Positions 60,511-64,000 of a DNA stretch of 64,000 bases are shown piece by piece (the stretch's first letter is position 1; the number at the start of each line of letters is the position of its first letter). Made by a program: the position numbers and the translations under genes. Source of the stretch: Devosia sp. Leaf420 (GTDB lineage Bacteria > Pseudomonadota > Alphaproteobacteria > Rhizobiales > Devosiaceae); assembly GCF_001425445.1 (NCBI RefSeq), contig NZ_LMQU01000011.1, positions 62,326 to 126,325 on the forward strand, written 5' to 3'. The notes beneath the pieces were generated by a model. It worked only from the letters and a program-made list of their open reading frames with translations, searched no databases and was not told the DNA's origin.

Positions 60511-62673
60511 ATGACCGATCTTTCAGCCTCGAATTCCCGCTTCAGCTTCAAGCCACCGTCAGTCAAGACGGTGCTCGATACGCTGCGTTCGGGCGATATC
60601 GCCCTCGCCTCCGGCGTCATGGGTCTGATCGTCATCCTGATCGTGCCGCTGCCGGCGCTTATGGTTGACGGTCTCCTCGCCATCTCGATCGTCTTCTCGG
60701 TCATGATCCTGATGACGGCTCTCTTCATCCAGAAGCCGCTCGAATTCTCGTCCTTCCCGACGGTGCTGCTGATCGCCACCATGCTGCGTCTAGGCATGAA
60801 CCTGGCAACGACACGCCTCATCCTCTCGGAAGGTCATAATGGCTCGGCGGCGGCTGGTCACGTCATCGAGGCCTTCGGCAACTTCGTGACGCGCGGCAAC
60901 TTCGTCATCGGGATCGTGATCTTCATTATTCTCGTGATCGTGAACTTCATCGTCATCACCAAGGGTTCTGGCCGTATCGCTGAAGTCGCGGCGCGTTTCT
61001 CCCTGGACGCCATGCCCGGCAAGCAGATGGCCATCGACGCCGACCTTTCGGCGGGCCTGATCGATGAAGACACCGCCAAAAAGCGCCGCGCCGAACTCGA
61101 AGGCGAAAGTGCCTTCTTCGGTAACATGGACGGTGCGTCCAAATTCGTGCGCGGCGACGCCATTGCCGGCCTCATCATCACCTTCATCAACGTCTCGGCC
61201 GGCATGGCCATCGGCATCTTCCAGGAAGGGCTCTCGGCCGGTGAAGCCGGGCAGGTCTACACGCTCCTGACCATCGGCGACGGCCTTGTCTCGCAGATCC
61301 CCGCGCTGATCGTTTCGACCGCTGCTGGTATTCTCGTGTCGAAGTCGGGTGTGACCGGTTCGGCCGACAAGGCCCTGACCAGCCAATTCGGCGGCTATCC
61401 CAAGGCGCTCGGCATGGCGTCGGCCGTCATGGCCGCTCTCGCCCTTCTGCCGGGCATGCCCCTCATCCCGTTCATGGCCCTTTCCGGCGGTGTTGGTTAT
61501 GCCGCCTACCGCGCCTCGAAGAGCAAGACCGTTCGCGATGTCGCTGAACGCGCCAAGGCTGTGGCTGATGCTGCGACCAAGGCTGCGGGTGGTACGCCGG
61601 GCCAGCCTGCCGCTGGTGGTGCGCCGGCCGGCGAACCGCCGATCAGCGAAAGCCTCAAGATCGACGATCTCAAGCTCGAACTCGGCTATGGCCTCCTCGG
61701 CCTCGTCAAGGAAGACGACAGCGGCACTGATCGCCTCACCGAGCAGATCAAGGCGCTCCGCCGCCAGCTCGCGCTCGAACTCGGCTTCGTCATGCCGCCG
61801 GTCCGCATTCTCGACAACATGCAGCTCGAGCCCAACGATTATAAGGTTCGGATCAAGGAAGTGGAATCGGCGCACGGCCAGATCCACGCCAACCTCCTCA
61901 TGGTTATGGACCCCTATGGCAATCCAATCGACCTGCCGGGCCACCAGACGACCGAGCCGACCTTCGGCCTGCCCGCAACCTGGATCGATCCGGCGCTGCG
62001 CGACGAAGCTGAGCTCCGTGGTCTCTCGATTATCGACCCATCGACCGTTATCTCGACCCACCTGACAGAAGTCTTGAAGGCAAACGTGGCTGAACTCCTC
62101 AGCTATGCCAATGTGCAGAGCCTGCTCTCGGGTCTGCCGAAGGACCAGCAGAAGCTGGTCGAAGACATCATCCCGAGCCAGATTTCGGTTTCGGGTGTGC
62201 AGCGTGTGCTGCAGGCGCTTCTAACCGAACGCATCTCGATCCGCGATCTGTCGACCATTCTCGAAGGCATTGCCGAAGTCGCGGGCCCCGGCCGCTCGAT
62301 CCAGTCGATCACCGAACATGTGCGCTCGCGCTTGGCGCGCCAGATCTGCGCCGCCAATCTCGGCCAGGACGGCAACCTGCCGCTCCTGACACTCTCGCCG
62401 CAATGGGAACGCGACTTTGCCGAAGCCATGGTTGGCGAAGGCGAATACCGTCACCTCGCCATGGCACCGAGCCGCCTGCAGCAGTTCATCGCGGCGGTCG
62501 GCCAGGGCTTTGAGCGCGCCGCTCAGCAGGGCGAATTGCCGGTAATGATCACCTCGCCTTCGATCCGGCCACATGTCCGCGCCATCATCGAGCGCTTCCG
62601 CCCGCAGACGGTGGTGATGAGCCAGAACGAGGTTCACCCGCGCGTGCGCCTCAAGACGGTGGGCAGCGTTTAA
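60511..62673 (+). CDS. flhA: Flagellar type III export gate protein FlhA
   Basis: Large membrane component of the flagellar export apparatus, 720 residues. About eight N-terminal helices (30-340) include the hallmark loop GSGRIAEVAARFSLDAMPGK near 150-170 and the GMNLATTRL segment. The cytoplasmic substrate-docking domain (about 370-720) is complete. ATG 60511 is 70 bases after flbD, past a hairpin; flhA also follows flbD in Caulobacter. Confidence 0.96.
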   Translation: MTDLSASNSRFSFKPPSVKTVLDTLRSGDIALASGVMGLIVILIVPLPALMVDGLLAISIVFSVMILMTALFIQKPLEFSSFPTVLLIATMLRLGMNLATTRLILSEGHNGSAAAGHVIEAFGNFVTRGNFVIGIVIFIILVIVNFIVITKGSGRIAEVAARFSLDAMPGKQMAIDADLSAGLIDEDTAKKRRAELEGESAFFGNMDGASKFVRGDAIAGLIITFINVSAGMAIGIFQEGLSAGEAGQVYTLLTIGDGLVSQIPALIVSTAAGILVSKSGVTGSADKALTSQFGGYPKALGMASAVMAALALLPGMPLIPFMALSGGVGYAAYRASKSKTVRDVAERAKAVADAATKAAGGTPGQPAAGGAPAGEPPISESLKIDDLKLELGYGLLGLVKEDDSGTDRLTEQIKALRRQLALELGFVMPPVRILDNMQLEPNDYKVRIKEVESAHGQIHANLLMVMDPYGNPIDLPGHQTTEPTFGLPATWIDPALRDEAELRGLSIIDPSTVISTHLTEVLKANVAELLSYANVQSLLSGLPKDQQKLVEDIIPSQISVSGVQRVLQALLTERISIRDLSTILEGIAEVAGPGRSIQSITEHVRSRLARQICAANLGQDGNLPLLTLSPQWERDFAEAMVGEGEYRHLAMAPSRLQQFIAAVGQGFERAAQQGELPVMITSPSIRPHVRAIIERFRPQTVVMSQNEVHPRVRLKTVGSV

Positions 62674-62690
62674 GAGCTAAGGCAGAGTTG

Positions 62691-62720
62691 GAAACAAAAA
62701 GGGCGACCCCAGGGTCGCCC
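62691..62720. terminator. Bidirectional terminator between flhA and the DUF2934 gene
   Basis: GGGCGACC (62701-62708) pairs with GGTCGCCC (62713-62720). On the minus strand it is followed by TTTTTGTTT; on the plus strand by TAATT. It lies between convergent genes. Confidence 0.85.
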
Positions 62721-62724
62721 TAAT

Positions 62725-62922
62725 TCATTTGGTCATGCCGCCCGGAATGATGGGAGGTAGGTCGAGAACCGAAGCTTCCTTGGAGGTATCGACCTCGATC
62801 TCTTCGGCGAGCTCGCGCTCTGCCTGATACCAAAAATCCTGCTCCTGGCCCTCGGGCTGACCGGCCAGATCCCAAAGCTGGTAGGCCCGGTCGCGAATTT
62901 TGTTTTCCTCGTGATGTGCCAT
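62725..62922 (-). CDS. Small DUF2934-type protein
   Basis: A 65-residue protein (starting MAHHEENKIRDRAYQLWDLA) of the DUF2934 type, recognised by the RAYQLWDLAGQPEGQEQDFW pattern. ATG 62922 has a strong AGGAGG ribosome-binding site five bases away. Function unknown; short acidic C-terminus ending GGMTK. A paralogue lies about 800 bases to the right on the same strand, with the LysE gene between. Confidence 0.82.
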   Translation of the reverse strand: MAHHEENKIRDRAYQLWDLAGQPEGQEQDFWYQAERELAEEIEVDTSKEASVLDLPPIIPGGMTK

Positions 62923-62984
62923 GCATTCCTCCTCGTCTTGACGACGTTGGTTAACGCCCGGCAGAGACGAGAGTTGCTGACCGC

Positions 62985-63596
62985 TCAGCGTTGGGTCAGT
63001 GCGAGCTTTGCGCCCAAGGCGACAAAGGCGGCAGCAAAGGACCGGCGCATCCAGACCATGATTGCCGGTCGCGAGACCACCTGATTGCGTATCGCAGCGG
63101 CAAAGAGCCCATAAAGCGCGAAGACCACGAAGGTCATTATCATGAAAACTCCGCTCAATTGCAGCATCTGTGGCACGGCGCCGGGTGCATCGGCCGGAAC
63201 GAATTGCGGCAGGAAAGCAAAAAAGAAGATCGAGAGTTTTGGATTGAGCAGGTTCATGAGGATGATCTCGGTCGCCATGTCCTTGAGTGGCTTCCTCGCC
63301 TCATCCGCCTTGACGGCAAGCGAGCCGGTTTCGCGCAAAGTCGCCCAGGCCATGTAGAGGAGATAGGCGACGCCGAGATATTTGATGATCTCAAAGGCCA
63401 TGGCGCTGGCGTGAAGGATGGCGGCGAGACCGGTGATGGCGGCAATCATGTGCGGGACGATGCCGAGCGTGCAGAAGAACGCGGCCCAGAGACTGGCGCG
63501 TGCCCCGCGGCCAAGGCCGGCCGCGATGGTGTAAAGCGCGCCGGCGCCGGGCGAAACGACGACGATCAAGGTGGTGATCAGGAATTCAACGGTCAT
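62985..63596 (-). CDS. LysE/RhtB-family amino-acid exporter
   Basis: Inner-membrane protein of 203 residues with five to six helices. The N-terminus holds the LysE-type SPGAGALYTIAAGLGRG segment near residues 15-32, and NLLNPKLSIFFFAFLPQF marks the conserved Asn-Pro. Exported compound (basic amino acids, threonine, homoserine lactone) cannot be told. ATG 63596 is used. It lies between the two DUF2934 genes. Confidence 0.88.
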   Translation of the reverse strand: MTVEFLITTLIVVVSPGAGALYTIAAGLGRGARASLWAAFFCTLGIVPHMIAAITGLAAILHASAMAFEIIKYLGVAYLLYMAWATLRETGSLAVKADEARKPLKDMATEIILMNLLNPKLSIFFFAFLPQFVPADAPGAVPQMLQLSGVFMIMTFVVFALYGLFAAAIRNQVVSRPAIMVWMRRSFAAAFVALGAKLALTQR

Positions 63597-63689
63597 GCAT
63601 CGGCCTCCTTGGGCGCTGCGACCATCTCGCCTGCGCCGCCCGGGGGCAAGACCCCGGCAGATTTATCCACCGAGGCCTTGGGATCTGGT

Positions 63690-63902
63690 TCAGCTCTGCG
63701 TGCCGAATGGAGTGGGGGAATAGGCGTTGGGATTGGAATTGTGCTCCTCGCCTTCACTGGCGCGGAAATTGCCGTCGCTACCCTCGGCGCGGAGGCTGTT
63801 TTCCGCATCGAGCCAGAACTCGACATCGCGGCCTTCGGGCTTTCCGGCTTGCTTCCAGAGCCAGCGGGCACGTTCACGGATGCTGTTTTCGTTGATGTCC
63901 AT
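63690..63902 (-). CDS. Small DUF2934-type protein, paralogue
   Basis: A 70-residue protein starting MDINENSIRERARWLWKQAG. It shares the R-R-A-x-x-LW-x-x-AG-x-PEG-x-x-x-x-FW pattern with the 62725 gene. The C-terminal half is Ser/Asn/Gly-rich and likely disordered. ATG 63902 has AGGAGG seven bases upstream, which decides against a longer overlapping frame on this strand (63593-63949) with a biased Ser/Pro composition. Function unknown. Confidence 0.8.
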   Translation of the reverse strand: MDINENSIRERARWLWKQAGKPEGRDVEFWLDAENSLRAEGSDGNFRASEGEEHNSNPNAYSPTPFGTQS

Positions 63903-63938
63903 GTCAAATCCTCCTGAAATGGCTTTGGTCTAGACAAG

Positions 63939-63957
63939 TCACGCGGCAACCGCGTGA
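63939..63957. other. Perfect palindromic hairpin upstream of the last gene
   Basis: TCACGCGG and CCGCGTGA pair around CAA. It lies 37 bases beyond the DUF2934 start codon. It may be part of a terminator for a gene to the right, or an operator; no T-run is visible. The last 43 bases of the window show no feature. Confidence 0.35.
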
Positions 63958-64000
63958 CAGCGCGGCCGGCAACGAGAATTTTGCACGGACCGGAACGGGC

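Noticed and set aside
63593-63949. Alternative 118-codon minus-strand frame
   Set aside because: It overlaps the DUF2934 gene, which has a strong AGGAGG site and family pattern; the alternative is Ser/Pro/Ala-biased.
1-64000. CRISPR arrays, insertion sequences, prophage or integrase genes
   Set aside because: I saw no regularly spaced direct repeats, no transposase or integrase motifs, and no att-like duplication of the two tRNA ends.

Overview
The window reads as chromosome of a GC-rich, flagellated alphaproteobacterium, most likely Hyphomicrobiales of the Devosia type. The taxon is inferred from gene content, not from a marker gene. Pointers are a SciP (CtrA inhibitor) gene with CtrA-like TTAA-N7-TTAA boxes, a Caulobacter-style flagellar run fliF-fliG-fliH-fliN-flbD-flhA, a sigma-54 (-24/-12) promoter in front of fliK, and many CUT2, HyuA/B and LacI-type catabolic genes. 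Genes are dense, often overlap by 1-4 bases, and use GTG or TTG starts in several places. There are two tRNAs (Met-CAT, Phe-GAA). I see no rRNA, CRISPR array, phage or transposase.

Layout. 1-7.7 kb: cellulose synthesis operon bcsA (5' end cut by the window), bcsB, bcsZ and a TPR protein in the bcsC position. 7.7-9.4 kb: copper handling operon (DUF2946, PCuAC chaperone, SCO) with an orphan CueR-like palindrome beyond it. 9.5-20.7 kb: two ABC exporters, an adenine-deaminase-like amidohydrolase, TatD, a hybrid histidine kinase with a ParD-like N-terminus, CorA with a structured leader, and a flavin reductase. 20.7-38.8 kb: a large catabolic island. 38.8-50.3 kb: housekeeping and accessory genes: tRNA-Phe, a UdgX/radical-SAM DNA repair pair, ABM and VOC enzymes, an ECF sigma/VWA pair, an exported ArgH-like lyase with a LysR regulator, and mnmA. 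50.6-62.7 kb: flagellar genes (fliK, flgD, then sciP and the fliF operon to flhA). 62.7-64 kb: a LysE exporter flanked by two small DUF2934 proteins.

The catabolic island is the best candidate for something undescribed. On the minus strand, leuC-like, leuD-like, isochorismatase-like amidohydrolase, isocitrate-lyase/PEP-mutase-type lyase and 3-hydroxyacyl-CoA-dehydrogenase-like genes overlap end to end, followed by a succinate-semialdehyde-type dehydrogenase. Divergent to them lie the ATP-dependent hydantoinase/oxoprolinase genes hyuA and hyuB. Then come a LacI regulator, a sugar-type ABC importer, a HisD/HpsN-type dehydrogenase, an SDR remnant and a zinc alcohol dehydrogenase. GAATGCGC-type palindromes precede three of the transcription units, which suggests one LacI regulon. 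The enzyme set would fit import of a cyclic imide or hydantoin-like compound, ATP-driven ring opening, amide hydrolysis, hydration to a substituted malate and lyase cleavage; the substrate is unknown.

Regulation visible in the flagellar region fits the Caulobacter hierarchy: CtrA boxes before sciP and fliF, FlbD encoded in the fliF operon, and a sigma-54 site before fliK-flgD.
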